Shown: positions 1-11,272, counted from the first letter of the stretch. The stretch: 64,000 nucleotides of DNA from Smallanthus sonchifolius (GCA_023525975.1 CM042020.1:14686001-14750000); one strand, 5' to 3'. Translations and numbers: made by a program. Notes: a model not told the origin generated them from the sequence alone.

Positions 1-1117
1 TAAAATCTTAAACTAAGCAGATTAAAGAAAAGGAAAAAGAACCAGCCGAACCGCCTCTTGTGAACCAGCAAGCTCACGAGAACATGGTCTCATTTCAGTT
101 GAACCTTGGGTTAGCCTCTCACCTCACCCTTCATCTTTTGAAAGAAAGATTTCATCATGTTGGAATTTATTGCATATTTTAGGGACATAAAAGTTGTTGT
201 TTCAACTACATAACTTTTAACTGTCACCTTTTAAATGTATTTTCTTTTATTTGACCCATTTAAGATTTAACACACCCTACATTAAGGGAAAATTACCAGA
301 ATTAACATTTTAACATTCAAATTCCCTATAATAAACAAAGAGTTTTCAACTTCCCCAAAATAAACATAATTTTTTTGCCGGAAAATGCTTAAAACTAGGC
401 GAATTCGCCGAGTTACGTGTTGTCATATTTTTAAACTTACACGTATAATTTTCGTGTAATTTTTTCCGAAATGCTTTCCAAAACCCGGCGTTTCGCCTGA
501 ATATTTAAATAATAGAACAAAACGCCGGGATATGAAGAGGTTTCACCGGAATACGAAACCTATTCATATTCATATTCTGGCGAAATCTCTTCGTATTCTG
601 GCGAAACCTCTTCATATTCCGGCGTTTTGTTCTATTATTCAAATATTCATATTCCGGCGAAATCTCTTCATATTTCGGCGTTTTGTTCTATTATTCAATA
701 TTCCGGCGAAAACTCTTCATCTTCCGGTGAAAATTACACGTGTAAGTATAAAAAAGAGACACGTAACTTGACGAATTCGCCGAGTTTTAAGAATTTTCCA
801 GCGAAAATTTGATATTTATTTTGGGGAAGTTGAAAATTCTATGTTTGTTGTAGGGAATTTGAAAATGAAAATGTATATTTTGGTAATTTTCCCCCACATT
901 AATCCATTGATAAGCATATTGGCTGAAATTGCCACCTCCATTTACAAATGATAGTATGGTAAAAAGTAATGTATATATCAAACAATATTTGATGTAATCC
1001 TTTTGCAGTGAGAGATACGAGGCAAGAGGTAATAATGGAGAAATAGAAGAAACACAGAGACACAGTCAACCATTGGCCGTGACGCCTTATTGGATGCTTC
1101 AATGCATGAGCCCGTAG
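1..1117 (+). CDS. FUL/AP1-like MADS-box gene, copy 1, last two exons (partial)
   Basis: This is the 3' end of a MIKC-type MADS-box transcription factor gene; the rest lies before the window. Exon 7 is 21-109 (after AG at 19-20; donor GT at 110) and begins IKEKEKEPAEPP, the usual start of the last K/C-region exons in the AP1/FUL group. Exon 8 is 1009-1117 (after TTTTGCAG) and ends with TPYWMLQCMSP and TAG at 1115-1117, close to the FUL-type PPWML motif. The split glycine codon GG|T keeps the frame (89 + 109 nt). Without splicing, exon 7 reads on to a stop at 180-182, a possible truncated C-terminus. The same two exons occur in copy 2 at 48443-48531 and 49062-49146, so the two genes are tandem paralogues. 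The euAP1 C-terminal motif is absent, which favours the FUL-like side of the clade. Expression cannot be judged from sequence. Confidence 0.85.
286..895. mobile_element. Inverted-repeat MITE in intron 7 of MADS copy 1, TSD ACATTAA
   Basis: The first and last ~150 bases are imperfect inverted repeats, starting GGGAAAATTACC and ending with its complement. The 7-base direct repeat ACATTAA flanks both sides (279-285, 896-902). The paralogous intron in copy 2 reads straight through with CCATTAATCCATTG near 49000, an empty site that supports insertion after the gene duplication. The centre (about 490-730) holds repeats of ATTCCGGCGAAATCTCTTC and GGCGTTTTGTTCTATTATTC. Short open frames here are repeat translations with no recognisable protein. 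The TSD length and long terminal arms suggest a Mutator-like foldback MITE; superfamily is uncertain. Confidence 0.8.
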
Positions 1118-1340
1118 ATTTATAAGCAAGGCTGGCTTTTTGAATGATGGATGCATATAGAGATGTATAAACGCATGCATGGTTTCATGAGAAAGAGGTT
1201 AAATTTTATCATATGTTTCCAGAACAGAAGTAGATATCAAAATAAGATTATATGTTTATTAAGGTGTAATAATAAATAATTGAGTGCGTAATTTACATTC
1301 TGGAGTTTCTTTTTCTTTCGAGACTACTCTTTTTTTCTTT
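1118..1340 (+). other. 3' flank/UTR of MADS copy 1, conserved with copy 2
   Basis: From 1199 to about 1335 the sequence aligns with 49195-49330 behind copy 2, including the shared words CCAGAACAGAAGTAGAT and GTAATTTACATT. This is the 3' untranslated or downstream part of the ancestral duplicated unit. No certain polyadenylation signal was chosen. Similarity fades after about 1340. Confidence 0.6.
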
Positions 1341-1434
1341 TAAAATTAATGGTATCTTTTAGGCTATGAGCCATTACGTGCATATGAGCCAAAAAGTTAT
1401 GTCACGCAGACGTCACATAGGTAGTGCCAGTTTT

Positions 1435-1467
1435 CACACTCACACTCACACTCACACTCACACTCAC
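1435..1467. repeat. CACACT microsatellite
   Basis: About 5.5 uninterrupted copies of the hexamer CACACT lie just before the copia insertion. Confidence 0.95.
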
Positions 1468-1483
1468 TAATATGTGTTATGGT

Positions 1484-1640
1484 TGTTAACAAATGAACAT
1501 AACAGAGAAAAGATGGAGGCTCTCTATTACTCAAATGAATATTAGCTTACAAATGAAGAAGAAATCATCATTAAATATAAAGATAACTGGGCCTGGGCTA
1601 AGACCCATAACAGGGCCCATAACAACTTATTATGCTAACA
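1484..1640 (-). repeat. 3' LTR of the copia element
   Basis: This 157-bp LTR (TGTTAACA to GCTAACA on the + strand) matches 6277-6422 with few differences, sharing TATTACTCAAATGAATATTA and GGGCCTGGGCTAAGACCCAT. Confidence 0.9.
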
Positions 1641-1715
1641 TCCCTCCTCAAACTCACAATGCAATAGAAATGAACATTGAGAGTTTGTCACACAAAAAAC
1701 GAAACCGAGATGCCG

Positions 1716-4700
1716 ATTGATCCTCGGTAAAAATATCTGCAATCTGAAAGGCTGATGGAACAAAAGGAAGTGAGATGGTCCCGAGCTGAAGATGATGGCG
1801 AGTAAAATGCCAATCTATCTTAATGTGTTTTGTTCGTTCATGAAAGACAAAGTTCTTGGCGATCTACATAGCACTTTGATTATCACAATGTAATGGGATA
1901 GGCGAGAAAACAACAACCCCCATATCTGTCAGAAGCCATCGTAACCAAACAATTTCACATGTACTCACAACCATAGCACGATATTCAGCCTCAGTGGAGG
2001 ACCTAGAGACAACGTCTTGATTCTTGCTTTTCCATGAGATTAGGGAATCACCAATTTACGATAATTATGATCACTATCCCAATCAGCATCACTATATGCA
2101 CGCAATTCCAGAGAAGACGTAGAAGGGAATAAAAGACTTTGAAACTAAGTGCCACGGATATATCTCAAAATACGAAGAACAGCTCCCTAGTGAACATAAG
2201 TAGGAGCGGTAACAAACTGGCTAACCACATGAACATCATGAGCGATATCAGGGGCGAGTAACTGTAAGATAAACCAAACTGCCTACAATGGTATGATAGA
2301 GGCTTGGATCAGATAGAGGAACACCATCAGTGGGAGAGTAACGTACATTGGTTTCAAGAGGAGTGTCTTCAATTCTGTTATCAGAAAGTCTTGCACGTTG
2401 AAACAGATCAGAAATATACTTCGTCTGAGAGAGAAGATATCCCTTTTTAGATTAAGCTACCTCAATCCCCAAAAAATACCGTAATAATCCCAAATATTTC
2501 ATAGCAAAACGATGGGCCAAGTCACATTTCAAGGATTCAATGCCATCATAATCATCGCCTGTAATAATCATGTTATTCACATATAAAGACAAGAGAATGC
2601 GTCCAGCATTCGTACATCGAACAAATAATGCAGAATCATGATTTCTAGGGAGAAAGCCAAGGGAAGTGATGACTGCCGAGAATTTTTCAAAGCAGGCACG
2701 AGGGGCCTGTTTGAGTCCATATAGAGCTTTTCGAAGCCGACAGACTTCACCGAGCTGATGAGCTATTCCCGGGGGTGGAGTCATGTAAACCTCCTCATGA
2801 AGATCACCATTCAGAAAAGCATTTTTGACATCCATTTGACAGATCTTCCATTGTTGAACGGATGCAACAGCAATTAAAAGACGAACTGTTGTCATTTTTG
2901 CCACAGGGGCAAAGGTCTCCTCATAATCCATACCATATGTTTGCGAATATCCTTTTTCCAGAAGTCTAACCTTGTACTGTTCAACAGAGCCATCAGACTT
3001 TGTCTTAATATTTTACACCCAACGACAATCAACCTTATGTTTACCTGGTGGTAGAGGAACCAAATCCCAGGTGTGAGTCTGATGAAGAGCAGTGAGCTCT
3101 TCAGCCATAGCATTTTGCCATAGAGGGTCAGAGACAGCCTCTCTATATGATTCTGGTTCAGACAGATGATGAATGCCCGTAATAAATGAACTAAACGAAG
3201 CATAATATATAGAGTATGCAAAGTCTGGTAATTGAGTAGACTTGCATGCACGAGTAGACTTTCTCGGAGGTGGAGGAGAATCAACATTGGTGTCAGATGA
3301 CGTGGAAGGTTCATGAACTGGTACATCATGTGCAACAGAAGTATCTGGAGCATGCATATTAGGATCAATAGACGAAACAGGAACATCAGAGGTTGGGACA
3401 TCAATGTTGCTAGCAAAAGGATCAATATTCTGAAGATATGACTTTGTTACATCATGGGTCTTAGCTGGAAACGAATAGAACGGAATATGTTCAAGAAAAG
3501 TAACATGTCTTGATACATATAACTTCTGACTTATAGGATCAAAACAACGGTATCCTTTTTGTCCCGTGCCATATCCTTTGGGACCACTGGCATAGCTTAA
3601 GAAAACATATAAGGCTGACTTATTTGTCAATTTTTCTCGTTCAACATGAGGACGGAAAGCAAAGAAAGTACATCCAAAAACCCGTAATTCACCATAATCT
3701 GGGTGCTCACCGAAAATACTTTCAAATGGAGACATCCCATCATTGTGAGAAGTAGGGATCCTATTAATCACATGTTGGGCGGTCAGAAGTGCTTCTCCCC
3801 AAAAGACACTAGGTACTTCTATAAAAGGAATTAACGAGCGGTTTCCATAAGATGACGATGTTTCCTTTCAGCAACACCATTCTGTTGAGGGGTGGCAGTA
3901 CAAGACGATTGGTGTATGGTACATCTGATGCAAGCAACTGAGTAAAATCATTAGAGGTGTATTCACCCCCCTAAGTCACACCTGAAGCAATTTATCACAG
4001 CCGAATGCTGCGTTTGAACATAAGCCCTAAATGTTTTAAAAATGTCAAAGAACTCAGATCTACGTTTCATAATGTACACCCAGGTATAACGAGTGTAATC
4101 ATCAATAAAGGAAACTTAATAACGTGAACCACCCTTAGTGGATACTGGTGATGGTCCCCACACATCAGAATGAACAATATCAAATGGTGCAACAGAATGA
4201 GAAATACTTTTAGCAAAAGGTAAAGCAGAAAATTTGGCAAGTTTACAAACACAACAATCAAAAATATCACAAGTTTGCAACTGACCCAAAACACCTGTGG
4301 AAACCAAAAATTTTAAACGAGATGCGGACACATTTCCCAAACGAGAATGCCAAATATAAAATTCAGACGACAAAGGACTTAAACGAAAAGAGGATAAATC
4401 AACGCTGGAAGCATCAACACCAAGAGTAGGCACTTTGAGTTCTTCTAAGACATATAAATCTCCCACCCTATGGCCGATCCCAATCACCCTCAGAGTGTGT
4501 TGATCCAGCACAACACAAACAGTGTCATAAAAGAAAACCCAAATTCCAGATTTACATAACTGACTGACTGAAGCAAGATTTAAGGCAAGCTTCGGAATAT
4601 AATAGACATCATTGAGAGACACATGAGGGGTAGACACAGATCCAACACCCTCTACCAACATAGATGTAGCACTAGCAGACATGAGAGAAACAGGAGAGAC

Positions 4701-5843
4701 AAGAGACAAAGAAAGAAAAGAAGACAGATAGGGAGACATATGATGTGAGGTACCAGAATCCAAAATCCATAATGATGACGAATTACTTGAGGTACCAGAT
4801 GAAGACAGTCCCGCAGCAGACATAGCGGTAGGATTGGCGGTAATAAACTGACTGAACTGTTCAAATACTTACGGATCCAGAGCAGATGGTGGTTTGTTCA
4901 TTTCTACAGATGGTGGTGTAGCAGCAGTAGTAAACTGATGTGGTTTAAATGTCCATGAAGATGGACCAGATGAACCAGCAGAAGTGGACGTGCGAGACCG
5001 AAATTGTCCACCTGATCTGTTATGTTGTGGGGGTTTCTGTAAGTTAGAATTCCTTCTTCTAAGTAATAATGGGCATTGAGACTTCCAATGATTTTTCTCT
5101 TTGCAGAATGCACATTCATCAAATGCAACTTTAGCACCTTGTCTAGGCTAATTAGGGGGAACGGCAAACACAACTGGAGTAAGAGTTACTTTAGGACCTT
5201 TATCAACCTGAGATTTTAACCGAGTTTCCTCTGCAATCAACTCGTGAACAACCGAATCAACTGTTGGAAGAGGGGAACGATGAAGAATCGTTACACGCAG
5301 TCCTTCAAAATCTGAACGTAATGCCATTCAAAATTGTACCAAACGTTGTTCCTCCCTTCGATCAATATAAGGTTTAAACACCTTCAGTGCTGCAGATTCC
5401 GTAAGTGTCAATTGATCCCAGAAATCCAACATAGCTCCATAGAAGTCTTGAATGCTCATCTCATTCTGTTGATGAGCACGGATATCAAACTCCAACCGGT
5501 ACTGCTTGGCAAAGTTAGACTGAGTATACAACTTTTCCAAATGATCCCAAACCTGCTTAGCTGTATCATATTTGGTCAACTGACCTACAGAGTTGTTGAT
5601 CCAAGTTATAACTTTAGAGTTATATTTTTTCCACGTATCGAGCGCTAAGGCATATTCAGCAGCCTTAGATTTATCAGTAGGCTTTCCCTTAGTACCTGTG
5701 ACATAACCCTACATATTTTTTCCTCGAAGAAAGTTTTTCATTATGTAACTCCAGTAGGTGTAGTTTTTACCATCCAGACGAGTACTAATAGACTGAAGAG
5801 AGCCATCTTTCCTAGCTATATTATCAAAACCGAACGACAGCAT
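1716..5843 (-). pseudogene. Decayed copia gag-pol polyprotein
   Basis: Read on the minus strand from ATG at 5843, one frame runs through gag (UBN2-type region about 5330-5840), a CCHC knuckle CAFCKEKNHWKSQC (about 5070-5110), protease WILDSGTSHHMSP (about 4770) and the integrase H-H-C-C and core start (about 4120-4400). After a frameshift between about 3772 and 4110 the pol frame continues with the integrase C-part (3016-3771), RT (2452-2931) and RNase H (about 1716-2450, with SRSSTEAEYRAM). In-frame stops occur near 5328, 5150, 4870, 4116, 3013 and 2452. The RT catalytic box, usually YVDDM, reads YVNNM at about 2569-2583, so both catalytic aspartates are asparagines. The element cannot make an active polyprotein. 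Confidence 0.9.
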
Positions 5844-5857
5844 AATTACCGCAAACA

Positions 5858-6020
5858 TCAAATAACCGCAAACTTCAATTTAACCGCAAACTTGAGGTAA
5901 CCGCAAACTTCGATTACCGCAAACTTTGAAGAACCGCAAACTTTGAAAAACCGCAAACTTAAATTACCGCAAACTTAAATTACCGCAAACTTGGAGACCG
6001 CAAACTTGGAGACCGCAAAC
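5858..6020. repeat. ACCGCAAACTT tandem repeat in the copia leader
   Basis: About nine copies of ACCGCAAACTT separated by 5-9 variable bases form a degenerate array (unit ~16-20 bp). It lies between the 5' LTR and the gag start of the minus-strand copia element, so it belongs to its untranslated leader. The next 200 bases (6120-6240) are also low-complexity, rich in AACGAAC words. Confidence 0.85.
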
Positions 6021-6276
6021 CACAAACTTCAAAAAACGGGACAGAAACGAGGTCCAAACCTGTCAGTTTGTCTAGAAGCTCTTCCAAATACACAAGGTAG
6101 TTCAAATAAAAACGAAATCAGTAACTTTGATACCTCACGAGTCAACGAACTGAGGAGAAGCGACAACGAACGAAACAACCCTTCAACAACGAACAAACCA
6201 AACAACGAACGAACCAACAACTGAGCGGAAGCGACAACAAAGATCTTCAATCAAGCATGAATCGAGTTGGCTCTAA

Positions 6277-6422
6277 TGAACATGACAGAGAAAAGATGGA
6301 GGCCTCTATTACTCAAATGAATATTAGCTTACAAATGAAGAAGAAAACAACATTAAATAGAAATATAACTGGGCCTGGGCTAAGACCCATAACAGGGTCC
6401 ACAACAACTTATTATGCTAACA
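6277..6422 (-). repeat. 5' LTR of the copia element, outer end trimmed
   Basis: 146 bp matching 1494-1640. The bases corresponding to TGTTAACAAA of the other LTR are missing at the internal junction, together with the expected primer-binding site. Confidence 0.85.
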
Positions 6423-6496
6423 ATGGTCAGTGAGTGTCAGACAGTTTTGTAATCATCAGCTAATTAATCACTATTATAAAATTAATATATATATAT

Positions 6497-6817
6497 AGGG
6501 AATGGTTCAAATACTAACCAACTTTTTATGTGATAACCGTGCTAACCACTATAAAACAATCACATAATTTATAAATTATTTTTTCTTTTAATTGTTAAAA
6601 TAGTATTTAAGTACCTTGAATAAATATTTTGAACGTAAATACGAAAATGATGAGTCTTACGTATGCGTACCAAATAATGTTACATATACGTGACACATAG
6701 TGTTTACATATATATAACATTAACATAATGATAATTGTTACATATACGTAACACTATGTTTGAGAGTGGTTATCATGGTTATCACATAAATATTGGTTAG
6801 GATTTGAACCTCACCCT
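6497..6817. mobile_element. 321-bp MITE, member 1 of a two-copy family
   Basis: Ends are inverted repeats: AGGGAATGGTTCAAAT at the left and the complement of AGGGTGAGGTTCAAAT at the right, inside TA-rich flanks. A copy of identical length sits at 50031-50351. Internal GTTACATATACGTAACAC-like words form short palindromes. The TA flank suggests a Tc1/mariner- or PIF-type MITE, but the flanking TA repeat hides the exact duplication. Confidence 0.8.
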
Positions 6818-7178
6818 ATATATATATATATATGTATTTAACATAGAAATATTTTTAAATACTTATTTATTATAAGGAAAACATAAAAAATACTAATTTT
6901 AATTAAAATTTTCTAAAATTATCCGATTGTTGTAGATGGAGTTTGAAATTATATAAAAATACTAATATTAATAAAAAAATAATAAAACACCAAACAATTT
7001 TCTAAAATTATTACAAGTTGGTATAAGAAGATTATTGTAGATGCAGTTTGAAATTGTATAAAAATGTATGTGTATATATTATAAAAGAAGAAGATGGTGA
7101 AATTGAATAAAGTTTGAGTGGTATTTATAAGATTTTTTAAAAAATTATTAATTTTTTAAATGAGCCAACAGCTGTTTT
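6818..7178. other. AT-rich intergenic DNA with a short duplicated block
   Basis: The stretch is strongly AT-rich. A ~60-base block containing TTTTCTAAAATTATY and GTAGATGSAGTTTGAAATT appears twice (about 6908-6963 and 7000-7065). No gene is seen. Confidence 0.6.
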
Positions 7179-7186
7179 GGTGTTTG

Positions 7187-7841
7187 CAGTAGCGGACCTA
7201 TGAATTTTTTTTATAGGGGTCGGAGATTTTTTGGGGCCGATTATCAATAATTAAATATTATTTTTTCGGCCCGAGTCGGGTCGGGTCGCACAATAAAACG
7301 ATGAAAACTAACAAAATTATAAACAAACAATAATAATACGATGTGTATCATTATAAATGCATAATTAAAAAACAATATCCCTATAATTGTTCTCTACGGG
7401 TTTTCATTTTTTGAAACCGAACTATTACATCATCTATAGGAACTTTTCTAAGCAACTCTTTTTCAATATAACAAACACAACTATCAACTCTTTTTTCAAT
7501 AGTTAATTAGGTTTAAAATATTTAAATGGGTATTGGGTTTATTTATGAGTTTATGTTTTATTTGAACCTATTTTGTTTAAAGGTTATTGGGTTAAACTAT
7601 TAAAGTTTTGGTTTAAGAGTTTTATAATTAATGGGTTATGGGTCAATTGTTATAGGGTTAAATGTTTGGTTTAATTGGTTTTATTTATAAATTCTATAAT
7701 CCTAAAAAATATTTCTTAAGGATTAGGGTTAAAATTTTATGGGGTCGGTATCAAAATTTTACAGGGTCGCTCGTGAATATACCATATATATAAACAAAAA
7801 TTTTTTTTAACGGCGCCGACACCAATGTAAGTCCGCCAATG
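7187..7841. mobile_element. hAT-like element with 8-bp TSD
   Basis: The left end CAGTAGCGGACCTATG and the complement of the right end (CATTGGCGGACTTACATT) are terminal inverted repeats with CA ends. Flanks GGTGTTTG (7179-7186) and GGTGTTGG (7842-7849) form an 8-base duplication with one mismatch, the size typical of hAT transposons. The 655-bp interior is AT-rich and non-coding, so it is a non-autonomous derivative. Confidence 0.65.
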
Positions 7842-7849
7842 GGTGTTGG

Positions 7850-8956
7850 TCAACGAGTCCAACGACTCTTTTGGTTCCTACCCACGCCGTTGCCACACTC
7901 AGGCATGACCACTCAAGCCCCCACTCACGCTAGGACGGCGTGGTGTTTCACGCCATGACCGCCTACGTGGCGTGGTCACACCTCCACTCACGTATGCATA
8001 ACAGTCTTATCGAAACCAATATTGTTCATCAATATAGTTTTTTAGAAAATGATTCTTTTGTCATTTCGTGTCATGGTTTTCCAAACTCAAAATAAAGAAG
8101 ATCAATAACTTGTAATAACCCTAATAGGCATGAGCAAAATTTCATACGTTGTTAACTATGTGCAACTAATAGTGTCGCATGCAATCTTTTCAAACTCAAT
8201 GTAAATAATTGTTGGTTTAGAGTTCAAAAATTATGGCTTGAAGTATAATTTGTACATATATATGAATAATAATCGTATTCAATTATTTGTTATTTATTGA
8301 TTTAAATCGAGTGTTCTTTATTCTTAAAGTAATTTTGCCCCCAATCGTTTAATCAAAATACTATGTATAGAGTTTCTGTAATTTATATTAAAAAATTATG
8401 TAGTATGACATAAATATGTAATGTGTAAATCCTTATTACTAAGTATATGATATTGCATTTATTCAATACGTGTAATACACCGAGTTTCTAACTTAGTGTG
8501 TATATATATGAATAATAATCGTATTCTATTATTTATTATTTATTGATTTAAATCGAGTGTTGTTCATTCTTAAAGTAATTTTGCTCCCCATCGTTTAATC
8601 AAGTTGGTTTTGAAGATACAATGAAGAAACATATGTAGAAGCCTTTATCATATTAAATACACATAAATCATATGTTTTTTTAATAAAACACTACACAAAA
8701 ACATAAATTGATCATGAAGTTTTGAGTTTTACATCATTTAATCGTGAAATAGTCATAATATCGATCAATAAGTTTTCTTAAATGTTTACCCTAAAATATT
8801 TTTAAGTACCATATAACATGTAACCTTAAAACTGACTCAAGTATTAATATACCCGAACATCAACTTTAGTCTTTTCATGTTAAACACACACTTAAATCAA
8901 ATATTAGACACTCACATTTATTGCTAATTACGTAAAGTTTTAATCAAAATCTATGT
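7850..8956. other. Intergenic DNA with a direct ~100-bp repeat
   Basis: A block containing ATGAATAATAATCGTATTC and GATTTAAATCGAGTGTT occurs twice (about 8256-8355 and 8502-8604) with ~90% match. The first 130 bases (7850-7990) are GC-richer with palindromic CACGCC/GGCGTG words. No coding region was recognised. Confidence 0.6.
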
Positions 8957-10862
8957 TTTTTTTTTAATGGCGGAGGTATTATTAAAAACAAGGCACTAGC
9001 AAGAAGCTAGAGACCCAAACAACCCTAAAATTACGACAAATTGTCTACATTAAAATTACACCAAAGAGATCAATCTAAACAACGTAAATTTGAATGATTT
9101 TTCTCCCACAAATATGCCAAGGTCTTGACCTCTGCGACTATGTTCGAACACGTGGCGTAAATAATCGATGTCGAAGTACCGATCAAATAAGAGATTAAGA
9201 ATGCGTGTGTTGTGTTCCTAAATACCTTAACTAGTTAGGGCAAGTAGGGTGTCGATCCCACGAGAAGTCTGTGGCCAGTGTTGAATCACAATTGATTATT
9301 TAACAAAGTAACTAAAACCTAAACTTGAAACTTTGATTGTTTGATTGTTGTTGTAAACCCGAGATTAAATAGCATGTATTTGAAAGTAAACACGTAAACT
9401 GGATATTGCTTTGTAAACAACAATGAGAAACAAATATCACACCTGGGTTTCACCAAACGTATGTCCAAAAAACAAGTAGAAAAGAGTTGAACACAACCAC
9501 AAGCAGTTACCCTACACCCGAGAATGATCTCGAGTTATTTAGACTTGCATCTTCACAATAACAGCTTCAAATCATGTTTTGGGTGATGAAATCTTGAATG
9601 GTATGATGTTTTGGAGCTTCCGGATCACTAAGAATCGTCCTATATTCATCCAAAACGCTCAAGGGGTGAATGAATATAAAACCCTAGGCTTTGGAGTCAT
9701 ATAAATAGCCAAAACCGACATAATCCTAAAAAATAGCAGGTACATGACGTAAGCTACACCCCCTCATTAAATCCTACGCCCAATCTTCTGTAAATACAAC
9801 CCCCTACGCTCTTCAATACGCTCAAAAAGGTATGAGGGCGTAAGCTATGCCGGGTAGGGCGTAGGCTACACCATATTCCTTTTTTCTTTTCTTTGTTCCT
9901 TTTTCAATCCAATCCTTCTTTTATTACTTTCTACCACTTTAACTCATACCAAAAATGCACTTTCTGCTCCTTTAACCTTCAAACGAAACATATGCAAAGC
10001 AAACGTATTCGACACCAATACTATACTAAAAACACGATGGTAAACACAATTATTATACGAATATCCCCCACACATCAGTAAACTATAGCTTGCATCAGTT
10101 TCTTTCTAAGCTTATTACCTGGTAAGATCTTGTGATACTCCAATAGATCACGAATAGATAAAGCAAAAAGTAGAAAGGGTCTTGCACCAAGAACTTATAC
10201 CTTTCCAAATTGAAGTTGCAAGAAAGCATACCATAAATAAGTGTTCGGCTGATTCGTGAGAATCTCCACAAACTGAACATAAAGTAGATGGAATATTAAT
10301 GTTTCTTCTAACCAATGCTTCAAGAGTGGGAATTATTTCCATCTCGGCCCTCCAACAAAAAAACATTAATCTTGATCAGCAACCAATTGTTCCAAGTAAA
10401 CAACGAGTTATTGATTTGAAAACCTGTACAATCTATGATTCTTCTTATGGCTTGAACCGTGTAATCCCTGTCTTGAATCCCAACCTGCAACTGAATGTTG
10501 TAACGCCTTAAATCAAGACCCGCTCGAGTTATTGCTTTCCAAACCCCGATCGCATCAGCCTTTAGCGGAACAAAGGACATGGGACGAGAACTATGATATA
10601 TCGCATAAAAAACTTTCCTCCATAAACCATAAATTTCATTTGTGAACCTCGATCACCACTTAGCTAGAAGGCCTAATTTAGCAGCTTGAAGCGATCCAAT
10701 TCTAAGCCCTCCTAACGTCTTTGGTGCAATAGCTTTTTCCCAAGCCACCCAATGAATTTTTGAGACTTCCATTAGACCACCCCATAAAAACCTCTTCCGA
10801 ATTGATAGCCCTTCAGATCTTGATTCCAACTTATTTTTTGATAGAAATGGGTAGAGACGGGT
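8957..10862 (-). pseudogene. LINE (non-LTR retrotransposon) 3' part, split by a solo LTR
   Basis: On the minus strand, 10653-10830 encodes the C-terminal RT region of plant LINEs (RKRFLWGG, KIHWVAWEK, PKTLGGLRIGSL). 10148-10590 encodes the zf-RVT domain with CSVCGDSHESAEHLFMVC. The 3' part continues at 9156-8966 and ends in an A-run (T-run at about 8957-8966 on the + strand), as expected for a LINE tail. Reading frames are broken. The 9162-10077 LTR splits it. Its 5' end is truncated against the LTR starting at 10863. Confidence 0.75.
9162..10077 (-). mobile_element. Solo LTR (Tat-like) inserted in the LINE, TSD GTAAA
   Basis: A 916-bp unit is flanked by GTAAA on both sides (9157-9161, 10078-10082). 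It starts TAATCGATGTCGAAG, resembling the start of the 11818 LTR (TGATTGCGATGTCAAGG, terminal TG mutated), and ends CACACATCA like the other Tat-type LTRs here. It contains the GGTGTCGATCCCACGAGAAG block shared by these LTRs and GTAAGCTACACC-type repeats near 9740-9880. No internal domain follows, so it is a solo LTR. Confidence 0.75.
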
Positions 10863-11272
10863 TGTTGTGAGCCAAACAAACAAACAATCAAAGATAGATA
10901 GATAAACACCATAAGAAGATGAATGCTACAAATTTCGATGATTTTGGATAAGAAATTACATAACTTTCTTCCACCCCGGGTGAGGTCCTCCAGGGTGGTG
11001 GCTCACAGAAAAACCAACAATAACAAATGAGACCTAATACTCTATTTATAGCCTCTGAGCCTTGTTCTTCAGTTCTTCAAGTCTGTCGCCTCCGATGAAG
11101 AACCACTTAGTGTCACCTGGGAGACACTAATAGTGACACTAATAATGTCCCTTGGGAGACACTAATAGTATCCACTGGAAGACACTAATAGTGTCACCAC
11201 TACTGTCTCCATTATAATCTTCGTTTTAGTTTGGATCTTTCATTAATAATATCATTATAATATTTATACCCA
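10863..11272 (-). repeat. Probable copia 3' LTR
   Basis: The segment begins TGTTGTGAGCC and ends ACCCAACA, followed by ATCTCCCCCTAG. Read on the minus strand this is a polypurine tract CTAGGGGGAGAT directly before an LTR starting TGTTGGGTATAAATATT, typical of Ty1/copia. A minisatellite of GGGAGACACTAATAGTGTCAC-like units occupies about 11110-11210. The other LTR was not found. Confidence 0.6.
11110..11210. repeat. GAGACACTAATAGTG minisatellite
   Basis: Four imperfect copies of a unit containing GAGACACTAATAGT lie 20-45 bases apart. The unit includes the palindrome CACTAATAGTG, so the array can fold on itself. Confidence 0.75.

Larger units (their letters stand above)
1484..6422 (-). mobile_element. 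Ty1/copia LTR retrotransposon with TSD ATGGT
   Basis: A 4.9-kb element lies on the minus strand between two short LTRs. It is flanked by the 5-base duplication ATGGT (1479-1483 and 6423-6427). The ends are TGTTA...TAACA. The polypurine tract GAGGAGGGA precedes the 3' LTR (complement of about 1641-1652). Internal order on the minus strand is leader with a tandem repeat, gag, protease, integrase, RT and RNase H, the copia order. The primer-binding site side is damaged: the 5' LTR loses its last bases and runs into GAGCCAACTCG, as if a segment holding the usual tRNA-Met match had been deleted. Stops, a frameshift and a mutated RT active site make it non-autonomous. Confidence 0.9.

Noticed and set aside
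1009..1117. Minus-strand open frame across 899-1180
   Set aside because: It is the complement of exon 8 and its flank and resembles no protein.
5860..6020. CRISPR-like array
   Set aside because: The units are short and degenerate with no true spacers, and the context is a plant retrotransposon leader.
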